A stretch of DNA of 64,000 bases from Saprospiraceae bacterium (GCA_025056735.1 JANWVR010000117.1:1-64000); one strand, 5' to 3'. Positions 16,507-27,255 are shown, counted from the first letter of the stretch. The notes: generated by a model from the sequence alone, not told the origin. Numbers and translations are program-made.

Positions 16507-17700
16507 GTGTTGGGCGGGCATCAAAGGTTAGGTCATAGCCAGATCGTGTCTGCTCAGCAGCGCATTTGGGAGACTTTCCAGCAAATATATGGCCGGCGAC
16601 CAGTTGTTGGCGTGCGCTCGCCAGGCCGTATCAATCTCTTAGGGGAACATACCGATTACAACGGAGGCCCAGTGCTGCCCGCCGCTATTGATAGAGCAAT
16701 CTGGCTGGCTGCAGCTCCACGTGCAGACGGACGTTGTCGGCTGTGGGCCTGTGATTATGGCGAAGGATGCGACATCGAGTCTATGCCAAATGGCCCCGTT
16801 GCCCAACCCAGCTGGGCCAATTACCTGCTGGGCGTACTGGCCGAGATGCGCTGGCCCGGCGGTGTGGATGTCGCCTTCGGCGGCGATTTGCCCATCGGTG
16901 CGGGTGTTTCTTCGTCGGCAGCGTTGGAGAATGCTACCGCGTTGGCCGCTAACGAGCTCTTTAGCCTGGGATATACGCGCTTAGACCTCCTTCGAGTAGC
17001 GCATCGGGCGGAAAACCACTTTGTAGGTGTGTCCTGCGGCATCATGGATATGCTCGCTGGCATGATGGGCCGAAAGAACACCTTTATACACTTAGATTGC
17101 CAGACGCTCACCTGGGAATATCTGCCTTTTGAAGCACCTGACCTGGCCTTTGTGTTGTGTCACTCGGGCGTAGAGCGACGGTTGGTGGCCTCCGAATATG
17201 GAGTACGCCGGCGCGAATGCGAACAAGGGCTAGCCATTTTGCGAACGTTAGACCCCGGCCTGGAAGCCCTCAGCAAGGCTACGCCTGCGCTACTGGAGGT
17301 GGCAAAAGACCGCATGCCAAAGGTTGTTTTTCGCCGCTGTCGCTACGTCGTAGAAGAAGTTGCCCGCGTTGCTGCTGCTGTCGAGGCCTTGCGCCACAGC
17401 AACCACAGCACTTTGGGAACATTTTTATATCAAACGCACGAAGGGCTGCGCACCGACTTCGAGGTCAGCTGCCGTGAATTGGACTTTCTCGTAGAACAGG
17501 CCACCCGGCATCCTGGCTGTCTGGGCGCCCGACTCATGGGGGCAGGCTTCGGCGGCTGCACGCTCAACCTGGTGCACCAAAGTGAGGCTCTCGGCTTTAT
17601 TGCACAACTTTCAGAAGCCTATGCGCGGGCCTTCAGCCGCCCCTTACCCACCTGGGTGGTGCGGCCGAGTGATGGCGCGGAAGTCGTTTTTTCAGACTGA
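16507..17700 (+). CDS. galK: Galactokinase
   Basis: Phosphorylates galactose with ATP in the Leloir pathway. GHMP-kinase motifs are all present: GRINLLGEHTDYNGG at about residues 40-54, the phosphate loop LPIGAGVSSSAAL at 128-140, the catalytic aspartate in CGIMDMLAG (D181) and MGAGFGGCTL near the C-terminus. The start is either GTG 16507 (397 residues) or GTG 16546 (384 residues); the shorter one is nearer the usual length. No galT, galE or transporter is adjacent. It ends at the base before the convergent pntB with no visible terminator between. Confidence 0.93.
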   Translation: MLGGHQRLGHSQIVSAQQRIWETFQQIYGRRPVVGVRSPGRINLLGEHTDYNGGPVLPAAIDRAIWLAAAPRADGRCRLWACDYGEGCDIESMPNGPVAQPSWANYLLGVLAEMRWPGGVDVAFGGDLPIGAGVSSSAALENATALAANELFSLGYTRLDLLRVAHRAENHFVGVSCGIMDMLAGMMGRKNTFIHLDCQTLTWEYLPFEAPDLAFVLCHSGVERRLVASEYGVRRRECEQGLAILRTLDPGLEALSKATPALLEVAKDRMPKVVFRRCRYVVEEVARVAAAVEALRHSNHSTLGTFLYQTHEGLRTDFEVSCRELDFLVEQATRHPGCLGARLMGAGFGGCTLNLVHQSEALGFIAQLSEAYARAFSRPLPTWVVRPSDGAEVVFSD

Positions 17701-19095
<1,395 letters not shown>

Positions 19096-19097
19096 GG

Positions 19098-19385
19098 CTA
19101 TTTGTCTTTTTTCCGGAACATGCCGAGCATACGGTTGGTTACCAAGTAACCACCCACCACGTTGATGGTCGCAAAGGCAACGGCTACACCTCCGATGAGG
19201 GCGGCAGTGTCTTCGCCTTCTCCTAAGCCAGCGGCGATGAGGGCCCCTACGATGGTTACGCCTGAAATGGCATTGGAGCCGGACATCAGTGGCGTGTGGA
19301 GCAGAGAAGGCACCTTAGAAATGACTTCGAAGCCCAAAAAGATAGCCAACACTAAGATGAAGAGCAAGAAAATGAGTACTTCCAT
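19098..19385 (-). CDS. pntAB: NAD(P) transhydrogenase, alpha-2 membrane subunit
   Basis: A 95-residue protein with three membrane helices that completes the transhydrogenase proton channel. MEVLIFLLFILVLAIFLGFE at the N-terminus and PLMSGSNAISGVTIVGAL are family hallmarks. The start at 19385 is chosen over 19427, since the longer form adds residues not typical of the family. It is a separate gene, as in Rhodospirillum, not fused to the soluble domain as in E. coli PntA. Confidence 0.92.
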   Translation of the reverse strand: MEVLIFLLFILVLAIFLGFEVISKVPSLLHTPLMSGSNAISGVTIVGALIAAGLGEGEDTAALIGGVAVAFATINVVGGYLVTNRMLGMFRKKDK

Positions 19386-19436
19386 GGACAGAAGCGTTTG
19401 GCGAGTGAACAATACAGCAAAAGGCAAACAGAACCT

Positions 19437-20552
19437 TTAGAGTTCGCGGCGGATTTTCCCTTCGTGAGCGATAAGACAGCCCTGGAGGATGTCGTCTTCC
19501 AGGTTTAGCACTATGCGCTTGTTTTCCTTGTCCCAGAATTCGTCCACGAAGTTGTACAAGTTGGCTGAGTACATCTGGCTGGCGGCAGCAGCCACGCGAC
19601 CGGGCATGTTTTCCAGGCCGAGAATGCGCACGCCGTTGACCTCGACTTCCTGGCCCAGCACAGCGCCTTCCGTGTTGCCGCCGGTTTCGATGGCTAAGTC
19701 CACGATGATACTGCCTGGGCGCATGCCGGCTACCATTTCGCGGGTGATGATGATGGGTGCCTTTCGGCCAAAAACCTGGGCGGTCGTGATGACAATATCG
19801 CTCACCGCGCACTGGCGAGCCATCGCCTCGCGCTGGAGGCGCAGCTGCTCTTCCGTAAGCGCTTGCGCGTAGCCGTCTTTCGTCTGGCCCGTTTCGCCCA
19901 GGTCCACCTCGACGAAGCGCGCGCCTAAGGAGCGCACCTGCTCGGCTACCACTGGGCGCGTATCGAAGGCGTCCACGCGCGCGCCGAGGCGTTTTGCCGT
20001 GGCAATAGCTTGCAGACCGGCTACCCCGGCCCCAATAACAAACACACGCGCCGGATTGATAGTCCCTGCTGGCGTGGTCATCATCGGCAACACGCGGTCA
20101 GTGCGTTCAGCCGCCAGAATAACGGCCGCATAGCCCGCTAAACTGGCCTGGGAACTCAAAGCATCCATCTTCTGGGCGCGCGTCGAACGTGGAATGAGCT
20201 CCATGGCCACCGCGCTGACGCCCTGCTCAGCCAGGGCCGCTATGAGTGCTTTTTCATTAAAAGGATCTAAATAGCTGATATGCAGGCTGCCCGGCTTGAG
20301 CAAACGCACCTCTGCGATGTCGGGCTTGCGCAGTCGAAGGACGATGTCGCTACCCGTAAGCAATCCGGCCCGGTCTGTGGTTACCGTCGCCCCAGCCTTC
20401 TCGTAGTCAGCATCGCTCATGCGAAGACGGGCACCCAGCCCGGATTCCACGACAACGGTAGCGCCCAGCCTAACCAAACGCGCCACATCGCCGGGTATCA
20501 ACGGCGTGCGGGTCTCCGCAGGATGTGTTTCACGCGGTACTCCTATCTGCAT
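19437..20552 (-). CDS. pntAA: NAD(P) transhydrogenase, alpha-1 NAD-binding subunit
   Basis: A soluble 371-residue domain I protein that binds NAD(H). MQIGVPRET is the typical start; the Rossmann motif is VIGAGVAGLQAIATAKRLGA and the mobile loop region is DIVITTAQVFGRKAP. It ends after the NAD-binding domain, so the membrane part is supplied by pntAB, which begins 51 nt downstream. First gene of the pntAA-pntAB-pntB operon. Confidence 0.94.
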   Translation of the reverse strand: MQIGVPRETHPAETRTPLIPGDVARLVRLGATVVVESGLGARLRMSDADYEKAGATVTTDRAGLLTGSDIVLRLRKPDIAEVRLLKPGSLHISYLDPFNEKALIAALAEQGVSAVAMELIPRSTRAQKMDALSSQASLAGYAAVILAAERTDRVLPMMTTPAGTINPARVFVIGAGVAGLQAIATAKRLGARVDAFDTRPVVAEQVRSLGARFVEVDLGETGQTKDGYAQALTEEQLRLQREAMARQCAVSDIVITTAQVFGRKAPIIITREMVAGMRPGSIIVDLAIETGGNTEGAVLGQEVEVNGVRILGLENMPGRVAAAASQMYSANLYNFVDEFWDKENKRIVLNLEDDILQGCLIAHEGKIRREL

Positions 20553-20635
20553 AACAAAAAAAGCAATGTTTACACGGTTAGTAATAGGCTTCCTGAGGAG
20601 ACCGCATCGGCTCAGAGCAGCTATTCGTGGCGCTT

Positions 20636-21235
20636 CTAACGAATACGCGGCATTCGACGCTTACTACCACCGCGCTGCATCAAGCCGATCATACTCGGAT
20701 TGGATACCTGACTCAACAATTTGAGCTGCTTCTCCAAATCTTTGATCTGCTCTTTGAGCATGGGCTCAGTGATGTTCAGCTTCTTCAACTCGTTAAAGTG
20801 CGTCTGGGCCAACTGCCGATGGTTCTTCGAGGCCGCAATCATAGTAAGCTGCAAAAGCACTGCGCCACGCTCATTGTCAGAAGGCAACCCTACCTCCAAA
20901 GCTCTACGCAGCCACTTCTCGCCCGTCGAAAGGTCTTTTCGCTGGACAGCGATAACGCCTTTTGTCATGTAATATACGCCCTTGTACCCCATCAGCAGCA
21001 AATTCGGAAAAAAGGTGAGGGCTAAGCGCTTTTCCGCTTCGTCAAACTGAGCCTTGCTCAGCAGCATCGAGGACGACACCAATGTACCCAGCAATAGATA
21101 GCCCGCCAGCAAAAAAAGCCCAACCAACAGAAACGGAAAGCCGTACCAAAAGCCATAGGCTATCCACAGCCCAATACCGCCCAGAATACCGAGAGCGATG
21201 AGCGCAAATCGCAAGTAAATATTGATAGTAAACAT
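20636..21235 (-). CDS. Membrane protein with TPR-like helices
   Basis: A 199-residue protein with two adjacent hydrophobic helices at about residues 8-55, then an alpha-helical soluble part. AQFDEAEKRLALTFFPN, AVQRKDLSTGEKWLRRALEV and AASKNHRQLAQTHFNELKKL read as loose tetratricopeptide-like helix pairs. The tail is basic. It is likely anchored in the inner membrane, with the repeats as a protein-binding surface; no specific function is recognised. It lies 83 nt upstream of the pnt operon, in the same direction, with its own promoter box at 21275-21282. Confidence 0.7.
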   Translation of the reverse strand: MFTINIYLRFALIALGILGGIGLWIAYGFWYGFPFLLVGLFLLAGYLLLGTLVSSSMLLSKAQFDEAEKRLALTFFPNLLLMGYKGVYYMTKGVIAVQRKDLSTGEKWLRRALEVGLPSDNERGAVLLQLTMIAASKNHRQLAQTHFNELKKLNITEPMLKEQIKDLEKQLKLLSQVSNPSMIGLMQRGGSKRRMPRIR

Positions 21236-21274
21236 ATATGCTTAAATGTGCGCAAGAGAGGAAACCCGGTCGCG

Positions 21275-21282
21275 CAAAAGTA
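21275..21282 (-). promoter_or_regulatory. -7 promoter box of the TPR-like gene
   Basis: TACTTTTG on the minus strand, 39 nt before the start at 21235. It may also serve the pnt operon downstream, where no other box is seen. Confidence 0.55.
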
Positions 21283-21414
21283 AAACATCCTGCAAAAGCC
21301 TTGCGGTTTTAAAAGAAAATGGAGCTGGAAAAAATCAAGTGCCTGCTCATCGAGCGTTTGTTTTCGCTTGTAGGAGAAAGTTGCAGGCATGCGAACAACG
21401 TAAAGCCCTGTCGT

Positions 21415-22623
21415 TTAAGCCTTTTCTAAGATGACAGCATATCCTTGCCCTACGCCGATGCACATGGTGCACAAGGCGTAGCGGGCATTGCGATGATGCA
21501 GCTCGCGTGCGGCTGTCAGCAGCAGACGCGCGCCCGACATGCCCAGCGGATGCCCCAGCGCAATGGCGCCTCCGTTAGGATTGAGGCGTTCGTCATCATC
21601 AGCTAAGCCCATTTGGCGCGTGCAGGCGAGCACCTGAGCGGCAAAGGCCTCGTTGAGTTCAATAATATCCATGTCCTCCAGACGCAAGCCTGCTTTTTGC
21701 AGGGCCTTTTGCGAGGCGCCGACAGGCCCAATGCCCATGATGCGCGGCTCAACGCCGACCACAGCAGAAGAGACGATGCGTGCCAACGGCTGTAAGTTAT
21801 GCGTGTGCATCGCGTTTTCAGAAGCGATGAGCAAAGCCGCTGCGCCGTCGTTAAGACCCGAAGCGTTGCCTGCTGTTACTGTACCGCCTTTGCGGAACGC
21901 CGGGCGCAAGGTAGCCAGCACCTCTAAAGTAGTATCGGGCTTGATGAATTCATCCTGGCTCACTGCGATAGGATCGCCTTTCTTGGCCGGAACGAGCACC
22001 GGCGCAATTTCTTCAGCCAGCCGTCCGCTCTGGCGCGCTTGGGCGGCCTTTTGCTGGCTCCAATAGGCGAAGCGATCCTGGTCTTCGCGGCTTATGCCGT
22101 ACATGTCCACCAGATTTTCTGCGGTTTCCCCCATCGCCTCTGTGCCGTACAGCTCTTGCATGCGCGGGTTGATGAAGCGCCAGCCGAAGCTGGAGTCGTA
22201 CAGTTGGGCGTCGTTGCCAAAAGGGCGGCTGCTCTTGCTTAGTACGTAAGGGCCGCGCGTCATGTGTTCAACGCCACCCGCCAGAAACACCTCACCATCG
22301 CCATTGCGGACAGCTCGATAGGCATGTACTGCGGCAGCCATCCCACTGGCGCACAGGCGGTTGACCGTCTCGCCTGGTACGGTGTAGGGTAACCCGGCCA
22401 GCAGCAGGGCCATGCGCGCTACGTTGCGGTTGTCTTCCCCGGCCTGGTTGGCACAGCCCAGAATCACGTCGTCTATAGCCGCGGGGTCTAAGGCAGGCTG
22501 ACGCTCCAAAAGTCTTTGCAAAACGTGCGCCGCTAAATCATCCGTCCGGACAGGCGCTAAACTCCCACCAAAGGCGCCTATAGGCGTGCGAATTCCATCA
22601 ATAATGTAGGCTTCCTGACTCAA
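21415..22623 (-). CDS. Thiolase (acetyl-CoA acyltransferase)
   Basis: Cleaves 3-ketoacyl-CoA with CoA, or condenses acetyl-CoA. All three active-site blocks are present: the nucleophile in NRLCASGMA (C91), IELNEAFAAQ plus GHPLGMSGAR with the histidine, and the second cysteine in ALCTMCIGVGQG. Two in-frame TTG codons can start the gene. 22623 gives MSQEAYIIDGIRTPIG and the usual length of about 402; 22647 would place the start inside a promoter-like TTTG, and a stop lies just before it. The protein resembles FadA and PcaF/PaaJ thiolases, so it could serve beta-oxidation or phenylacetate breakdown. It is divergent from an acyl-CoA dehydrogenase. Confidence 0.92.
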   Translation of the reverse strand: MSQEAYIIDGIRTPIGAFGGSLAPVRTDDLAAHVLQRLLERQPALDPAAIDDVILGCANQAGEDNRNVARMALLLAGLPYTVPGETVNRLCASGMAAAVHAYRAVRNGDGEVFLAGGVEHMTRGPYVLSKSSRPFGNDAQLYDSSFGWRFINPRMQELYGTEAMGETAENLVDMYGISREDQDRFAYWSQQKAAQARQSGRLAEEIAPVLVPAKKGDPIAVSQDEFIKPDTTLEVLATLRPAFRKGGTVTAGNASGLNDGAAALLIASENAMHTHNLQPLARIVSSAVVGVEPRIMGIGPVGASQKALQKAGLRLEDMDIIELNEAFAAQVLACTRQMGLADDDERLNPNGGAIALGHPLGMSGARLLLTAARELHHRNARYALCTMCIGVGQGYAVILEKA

Positions 22624-22725
22624 AGCGTCGTTCTTTTTGGAGCACAAAGGTCAGGAGCGTTGGCCGAAATTAGCCAAACCGCATAAAAAAAGCCCGTTAT
22701 TTTTTGGACTTTAAGTAAGTCCTCT

Positions 22726-22733
22726 TACCTTTG
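22726..22733 (+). promoter_or_regulatory. -7 promoter box of the acyl-CoA dehydrogenase gene
   Basis: TACCTTTG, with a T-rich TTTTTTGG tract about 20 nt upstream that can act as the -33 element. It lies 44 nt before the ATG. Confidence 0.65.
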
Positions 22734-22777
22734 GAGCGAAAATTCGCTATATTATCATTCACCATAAAAAAGTAGCC

Positions 22778-24580
22778 ATGGGAGATACAACAGTCGGATT
22801 GGCCGTTTTAAAAGGCGGCGAGTTTTTAGTGCGTGATACGCGCCCTGAAGAAGTTTTTATTCCAGAAGACCTCAATGAAGAGCAGCGTATGGCGCGCAAA
22901 ATGGTGGAGGATTTCTTAGAGCAGGAAATCTACCCCAATACCTCCAAAATCGAGAAGCAGGAGGACGGCATCGTCGTGCGTCTGCTAAAAAAGACGGGTG
23001 AGTTGGGTTTGCTGGGCGCCCACATGCCGCCAGAATACGGTGGTATGGCGTTAGACACCAACACCAACTCGGTGATTTCGGAGGCCTTTGGGCCGGCAGG
23101 GTCATTCATCGTGGCATTCGCCGCCCATACAGGCATCGGTATGCTCCCTATCCTGTATTTTGGTACGGAAGAGCAGAAGCGGAAGTACCTGCCCGGCCTC
23201 ATCAGCGGCGACCTGAAGGCGGCCTATTGCCTCACCGAGCCTGGCAGCGGTTCTGATGCCTTAGCCGCCAAAACGCGCGCCGACCTGAGCGCCGACGGCA
23301 AACACTACATTCTCAACGGCCAGAAGATGTGGATATCAAATGCCGGCTTCGCCGACATCTTTATTGTCTTCGCTAAAATCGGCGGCGAGAAGTTTACGGG
23401 CTTCATCGTCGAACGCAATACACCGGGCCTGACGCTTGGCGCCGAAGAGGATAAAATGGGCATCAAAGGCTCTTCGACGCGCCAGGTGTTTTTTGAAAAC
23501 GTGCATGTACCGGTAGAGAACGTACTGGGTGAAATTGGCAAAGGCCATCTCATCGCCTTCAACGCGCTCAACATCGGCCGCTACAAGCTGGGCATCATGT
23601 GCCTGGGCGGGTGCAAAAAGGTCATCGAAATGGCTACGCGCTACGCTAACGAGCGCCATCAATTTGGACAGCCCATCGGCAACTTTGGCGCTATCCAATA
23701 CAAGCTGGCCGAGATGGCCATCCGCACCTTTGCTGGCGAAAGCGCCGCCTACCGCACCTCGCAGCTCATGCAGGACCGCAAAGAAGCCGCCGAAGCGGAA
23801 GGTAAATCCTATGGCCAGGCCATGCTGGAAGCCGCCGAAGAATACGCCATCGAGTGCTCTATTTTAAAGGTATATGGCTCAGAGGCATCGGACTATTGCG
23901 TGGACGAAAATGTGCAAATCCACGGTGGCATTGGCTTTAGCGAAGAGTACCCGGCCGCACGGGCATATCGGGATAGCCGTATCAACCGCATCTACGAAGG
24001 TACCAACGAAATCAACCGCATGCTTATGATTGACCAGCTGTTCAAGCGCGCTATGAAGGGCCACTTCGATCTTGTTGGACCTGCTTGGGCAGTGCAAAAA
24101 GAGCTGGCCGCCATGCCTTCGTTTGAAAAATTAGAAGGCCCTTATGCCGAAGAGAAGCGCGCTGTGGCTGATTTCAAAAAAATCATCCTTATGACGGCTG
24201 GTGCCGCTGCCAAGATGCAAATGGACGGCAAATTGAATTTGAAAGAGGAGCAGGAAATCCTGATAAACTGCGCCGATATGCTCATAGATCTCTTCCTGGC
24301 TGAGTCTATGCTCCTGCGCGTGCAGAAATTAGCCGAGCGAACCGATAAGCCGCAACCCCAAGAGGTGTACGATGCTATGCTCCAGGTCTTTTTGCACGAC
24401 GTTACGGCGCGAATGACCAAGAATGCCACCGATGCACTCACCTCATTTGCCGAAGGCGATTTGCTCAAAACCTTCCTCATGGGTTTGAAACGCTTCACGA
24501 AGTATCCACCTGTCAACGTCAAGCAAAAGCGCCGCCTCATTGCTCAGGCGCTGCGCCAGGCCAATGGGTGGTGCTTCTGA
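22778..24580 (+). CDS. Acyl-CoA dehydrogenase (long, two-domain type)
   Basis: FAD enzyme that makes the 2,3-enoyl-CoA in fatty-acid beta-oxidation. At 600 residues it belongs to the long class, with an extra C-terminal helical domain beyond the usual 380. It has AYCLTEPGSGSDALA and GQKMWISNAGFADIFIVFA for substrate/FAD binding, GIGRYKLGIMC-like helices in the middle and the catalytic glutamate region IYEGTNEINRML. The extension after about residue 430 contains a helix-rich block. It is divergently arranged with the thiolase, which suggests joint use in acyl-CoA breakdown. A hairpin terminator lies at 24659-24695. Confidence 0.93.
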   Translation: MGDTTVGLAVLKGGEFLVRDTRPEEVFIPEDLNEEQRMARKMVEDFLEQEIYPNTSKIEKQEDGIVVRLLKKTGELGLLGAHMPPEYGGMALDTNTNSVISEAFGPAGSFIVAFAAHTGIGMLPILYFGTEEQKRKYLPGLISGDLKAAYCLTEPGSGSDALAAKTRADLSADGKHYILNGQKMWISNAGFADIFIVFAKIGGEKFTGFIVERNTPGLTLGAEEDKMGIKGSSTRQVFFENVHVPVENVLGEIGKGHLIAFNALNIGRYKLGIMCLGGCKKVIEMATRYANERHQFGQPIGNFGAIQYKLAEMAIRTFAGESAAYRTSQLMQDRKEAAEAEGKSYGQAMLEAAEEYAIECSILKVYGSEASDYCVDENVQIHGGIGFSEEYPAARAYRDSRINRIYEGTNEINRMLMIDQLFKRAMKGHFDLVGPAWAVQKELAAMPSFEKLEGPYAEEKRAVADFKKIILMTAGAAAKMQMDGKLNLKEEQEILINCADMLIDLFLAESMLLRVQKLAERTDKPQPQEVYDAMLQVFLHDVTARMTKNATDALTSFAEGDLLKTFLMGLKRFTKYPPVNVKQKRRLIAQALRQANGWCF

Positions 24581-24658
24581 GGAAGAAGAAGACAAAAGTA
24601 GACGCATAGAAATAGAAAAGGTTGTGGGCGGCCAACCGTCCGCGTACACCAAAAGCCG

Positions 24659-24695
24659 GCAGCCGTTCAGCCGTCAGGTTTGAACGGCTGCTTTT
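24659..24695 (+). terminator. Terminator after the acyl-CoA dehydrogenase gene
   Basis: Stem GCAGCCGTTCA with TGAACGGCTGC, a loop of about 11 nt, then TTTT. Confidence 0.8.
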
Positions 24696-24780
24696 GTTGT
24701 GGCCAATAATTTTTTCTCGAAGAGGCGAAAAGCCAGAGAATACTTAGCGTTTTGCCTCCTTACAACCGACGTTCTCGCTC

Positions 24781-24788
24781 TACCTTTG
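24781..24788 (+). promoter_or_regulatory. -7 promoter box of the PKD-protein gene
   Basis: TACCTTTG, 32 nt before the ATG at 24821. It falls inside a longer open frame from 24752 and so argues for the later start. Confidence 0.6.
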
Positions 24789-24820
24789 CGCAATTCACAG
24801 CTTACGCACTTACATGGCAT

Positions 24821-25321
24821 ATGGCAAATTTGACCTATCCTTTTGGTTCTAAGCGGGAAATGTTCCTGCTGTTGGCCCTTGTGGTCATTGGGATTGCCGG
24901 CTTAGTGGCGCTTCAGCTGGCTCAGCGTGCTTCAAGCGCCCGTCCTGATGAGCGCACGATGGTCCAGTCGGCAGCACAAAAAACCGAGGCGCCGGCGCCT
25001 TTATCGGCGCCTATCCAGCGCATTACGGGTGATTTAGTCAACCGCGATGAAGAGTATCCCGAGGTTGGGCAGCCCTTCACCTTCCGCCTGACAAATTACT
25101 CCCAGGGGGCTGTTTTTGAACTCGACCTTGGCGATGGCAGCCCTCGCCGCGTCTTCAAAGACGGCCAGCTGCGCTACACGTACAAAAAGGCGGGCGACTA
25201 CCAGATTTCTCTATGGGCAAAGTACAAAGGCGAAGAGGTCAAGTTGAAGACCATCACGAAAAAAGTAAAAGTGCCTCCGCCCACCTCGCGTGAGCACATA
25301 GGCACCATTGTCGAATTTTAA
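24821..25321 (+). CDS. Membrane-anchored PKD-domain protein
   Basis: A 166-residue protein with one N-terminal membrane helix (about 14-33), a short linker rich in Ala, Pro and Glu, and a single PKD-like beta-sandwich at about residues 80-150. Characteristic parts are FELDLGDGSPRRVF and YTYKKAGDYQISLWA. It is likely held in the inner membrane with the PKD domain in the periplasm, where such domains mediate protein or glycan contacts. The ATP-grasp-like gene follows 39 nt downstream and probably shares the transcript. No function is assigned. Confidence 0.8.
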   Translation: MANLTYPFGSKREMFLLLALVVIGIAGLVALQLAQRASSARPDERTMVQSAAQKTEAPAPLSAPIQRITGDLVNRDEEYPEVGQPFTFRLTNYSQGAVFELDLGDGSPRRVFKDGQLRYTYKKAGDYQISLWAKYKGEEVKLKTITKKVKVPPPTSREHIGTIVEF

Positions 25322-25360
25322 AATCACCTCTATTTATAAGACGGATTAAAAGCGAAAAGC

Positions 25361-26389
25361 ATGAAAAAAATCGGAATTTTACATGGAAAAGAAACTTCCT
25401 TCCCGGAAGCTTTTGTAGCGCGCGTAAATAGTAAGAACGTTCAGGGTGTCCATGCTGAACCGGTCTTTGTGGACGAGCTCATTCAGGGCAATCCCACACC
25501 GTATGCCGTAATAATTGACCGCATTAGCCAGGACGTACCTTTCTATCGGGCCTATTTGAAAAACGCAGCGCTCAACGGTACGGCTGTGCTCAACAACCCA
25601 TTCTGGTGGAGCGCTGATGAGAAGTTTTTCAACAACTGCCTGGCTACCAAAATCGGCGTACCTGTGCCGCGCACTGTGCTGCTGCCCTCTAAAGAAATGC
25701 CGCCTGACACCAGCGCGCGCAGTTTCCGAAACCTCAAGTTTCCGTTGGAGTGGGAGAAAATCATCGAATACTTAGGCGGCTTTCCGCTCTTTATGAAACC
25801 ACATTCGGGCGGCGGTTGGAAAAACGTGTACAAAATACACAACTTCGACGAGTTTTTCAAGGCTTATAACGAAACGGGCACTTTAGTCATGATGCTGCAG
25901 GAGGCCATTGAGTTTGATAGCTATTTCCGTTGCTACTGCTTGGGCGGCAAGCACGTGCGCATCATGGACTATGAGCCGCGCAACCCACACCACCTGCGCT
26001 ATGTGGCCGACCACAAGGTACCCCAGTCGCTGCGCGATCAAATGCACACCTACGTGTTGCGCCTCAACGAAGCGCTGGGCTATGACTTCAACACAGTGGA
26101 GTTCGCCGTGCGCGACGGTATTCCGTACGCGATTGACTTCTGCAATCCGGCGCCTGACGCTGCTGTGGACTCGGTGGGTGAGGAGAACTTCGAATGGGTC
26201 GTCGAGACTGCCGCTAACCTTGCTATCGAGCGCGCTTTGGCGCACCGCGACGGGGCTAACAACCTCACCTGGGGCACGTACGTTAGCGGGGCCACAGAAG
26301 GTCGTCTACCCGTCAATCCAGTGGAAATGCCTAACGCAGACGCGGTAAAAAAGGCCACTCGGAAGGCGCCGACCGTTAAAAAGGCATAG
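25361..26389 (+). CDS. ATP-grasp-like protein of unknown substrate
   Basis: A 342-residue cytoplasmic protein. The N-terminal third resembles the pre-ATP-grasp fold (KKIGILHGKETSFPEAFV). The centre, with GGFPLFMKPHSGGGWKNVYK, MMLQEAIEF and later TVEFAVRDGIPYAIDFCNPA, fits an ATP-grasp core: a lysine-bearing glycine-rich loop and a metal-binding acidic/Asn segment. Such enzymes join a carboxylate to an amine or thiol through an acyl phosphate. The basic Lys/Ala tail is unusual. No partner enzyme suggests the substrate. It follows the PKD gene by 39 nt and ends at a strong terminator. Confidence 0.75.
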   Translation: MKKIGILHGKETSFPEAFVARVNSKNVQGVHAEPVFVDELIQGNPTPYAVIIDRISQDVPFYRAYLKNAALNGTAVLNNPFWWSADEKFFNNCLATKIGVPVPRTVLLPSKEMPPDTSARSFRNLKFPLEWEKIIEYLGGFPLFMKPHSGGGWKNVYKIHNFDEFFKAYNETGTLVMMLQEAIEFDSYFRCYCLGGKHVRIMDYEPRNPHHLRYVADHKVPQSLRDQMHTYVLRLNEALGYDFNTVEFAVRDGIPYAIDFCNPAPDAAVDSVGEENFEWVVETAANLAIERALAHRDGANNLTWGTYVSGATEGRLPVNPVEMPNADAVKKATRKAPTVKKA

Positions 26390-26422
26390 ACGCCCGCCCT
26401 TTGGCACATCGTTTGGAAAATG

Positions 26423-26459
26423 AAAGCCCGTAAGCGCGAATCTGCTTACGGGCTTTTTT
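26423..26459 (+). terminator. Terminator after the ATP-grasp gene
   Basis: AAAGCCCGTAAGC pairs with GCTTACGGGCTTT across an 8-nt loop, followed by a T run. Confidence 0.9.
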
Positions 26460-26553
26460 AATCTAAGCGGCAAAATTCTCGGTCTGCCCAACCGTTCATA
26501 CGAATGAGCCGCCTCAACTTCAAACCATCTAATCCAACAACCGATTTTGTGCT

Positions 26554-27228
26554 ATGAAATCAATCTTCTTAATCCCGGTCTTCTTCCTGCTGCTTATCCA
26601 CACGGTTAGCGCCAACACCAGCAGCTTCGACACTCACGGCGACGGGCCCACATTCCAGGATTTCCTGGCGCAGTTTCCAAAGGCTTCGCTGCCTTACGTC
26701 TTCGAGGCTGAACAACTGCAAGCCGAATTGGGCAACAGCGCCGCTCGCCCTAAGGCTAAGCGCTTAAGCTGGGAGTACTACTCCTTCCTGCCCATGCTCG
26801 AAGAAATCGCCAGCATCAACCGCATGCCAGTGCACCCCGAACCGGTGGCCGCCTTCGAGACTCAAGAGTTCTACGCCGTGCTCTACAATACGGGTCGTCA
26901 ATACACCCAGAACCTGAAGAGCTACCACATCAGCGTGTTCGATAAAGCCGGCAATCACTTAGCCACGCACTTTGTGGCCGGTGTGAATGCCCAAACCATC
27001 ACCGAAGCCACCATCACGGAAAACTTAGTGGCTGACGTGCAGTCCTACTTGGTGAATTGGGCTAAGCCCTACCAGAAAGGCGCCAACGATGGCAACCTTG
27101 TCGTGGGCCTTACGCCAGCAGGCCGCCAGAGATTCGCTCTCACCCATGGCAATGTCGTAGAGCAGGTGCGCTGGGCCTATAATAGCTTCAATTCCGCCGA
27201 TAACGCGCTGACTGCCGATGCGCGCTAA
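26554..27228 (+). CDS. Secreted protein of unknown function
   Basis: A 224-residue protein with a clear signal peptide (MKSIFLIPVFFLLLIHTVSA, cleavage near SAN). The mature part is acidic to neutral with no membrane segments, and I recognise no domain. FYAVLYNTGRQY, YHISVFDKAGNHLATHFVAG and DGNLVVGLTPAG look like beta strands of a compact periplasmic or exported domain. There is no T9SS tail and no lipobox. It is flanked by terminators at 26423-26459 and 27256-27300, so it is probably a single-gene unit. Confidence 0.75.
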   Translation: MKSIFLIPVFFLLLIHTVSANTSSFDTHGDGPTFQDFLAQFPKASLPYVFEAEQLQAELGNSAARPKAKRLSWEYYSFLPMLEEIASINRMPVHPEPVAAFETQEFYAVLYNTGRQYTQNLKSYHISVFDKAGNHLATHFVAGVNAQTITEATITENLVADVQSYLVNWAKPYQKGANDGNLVVGLTPAGRQRFALTHGNVVEQVRWAYNSFNSADNALTADAR

Positions 27229-27255
27229 TTGAAAAAACGCCCTTGCAGAAAAGAA

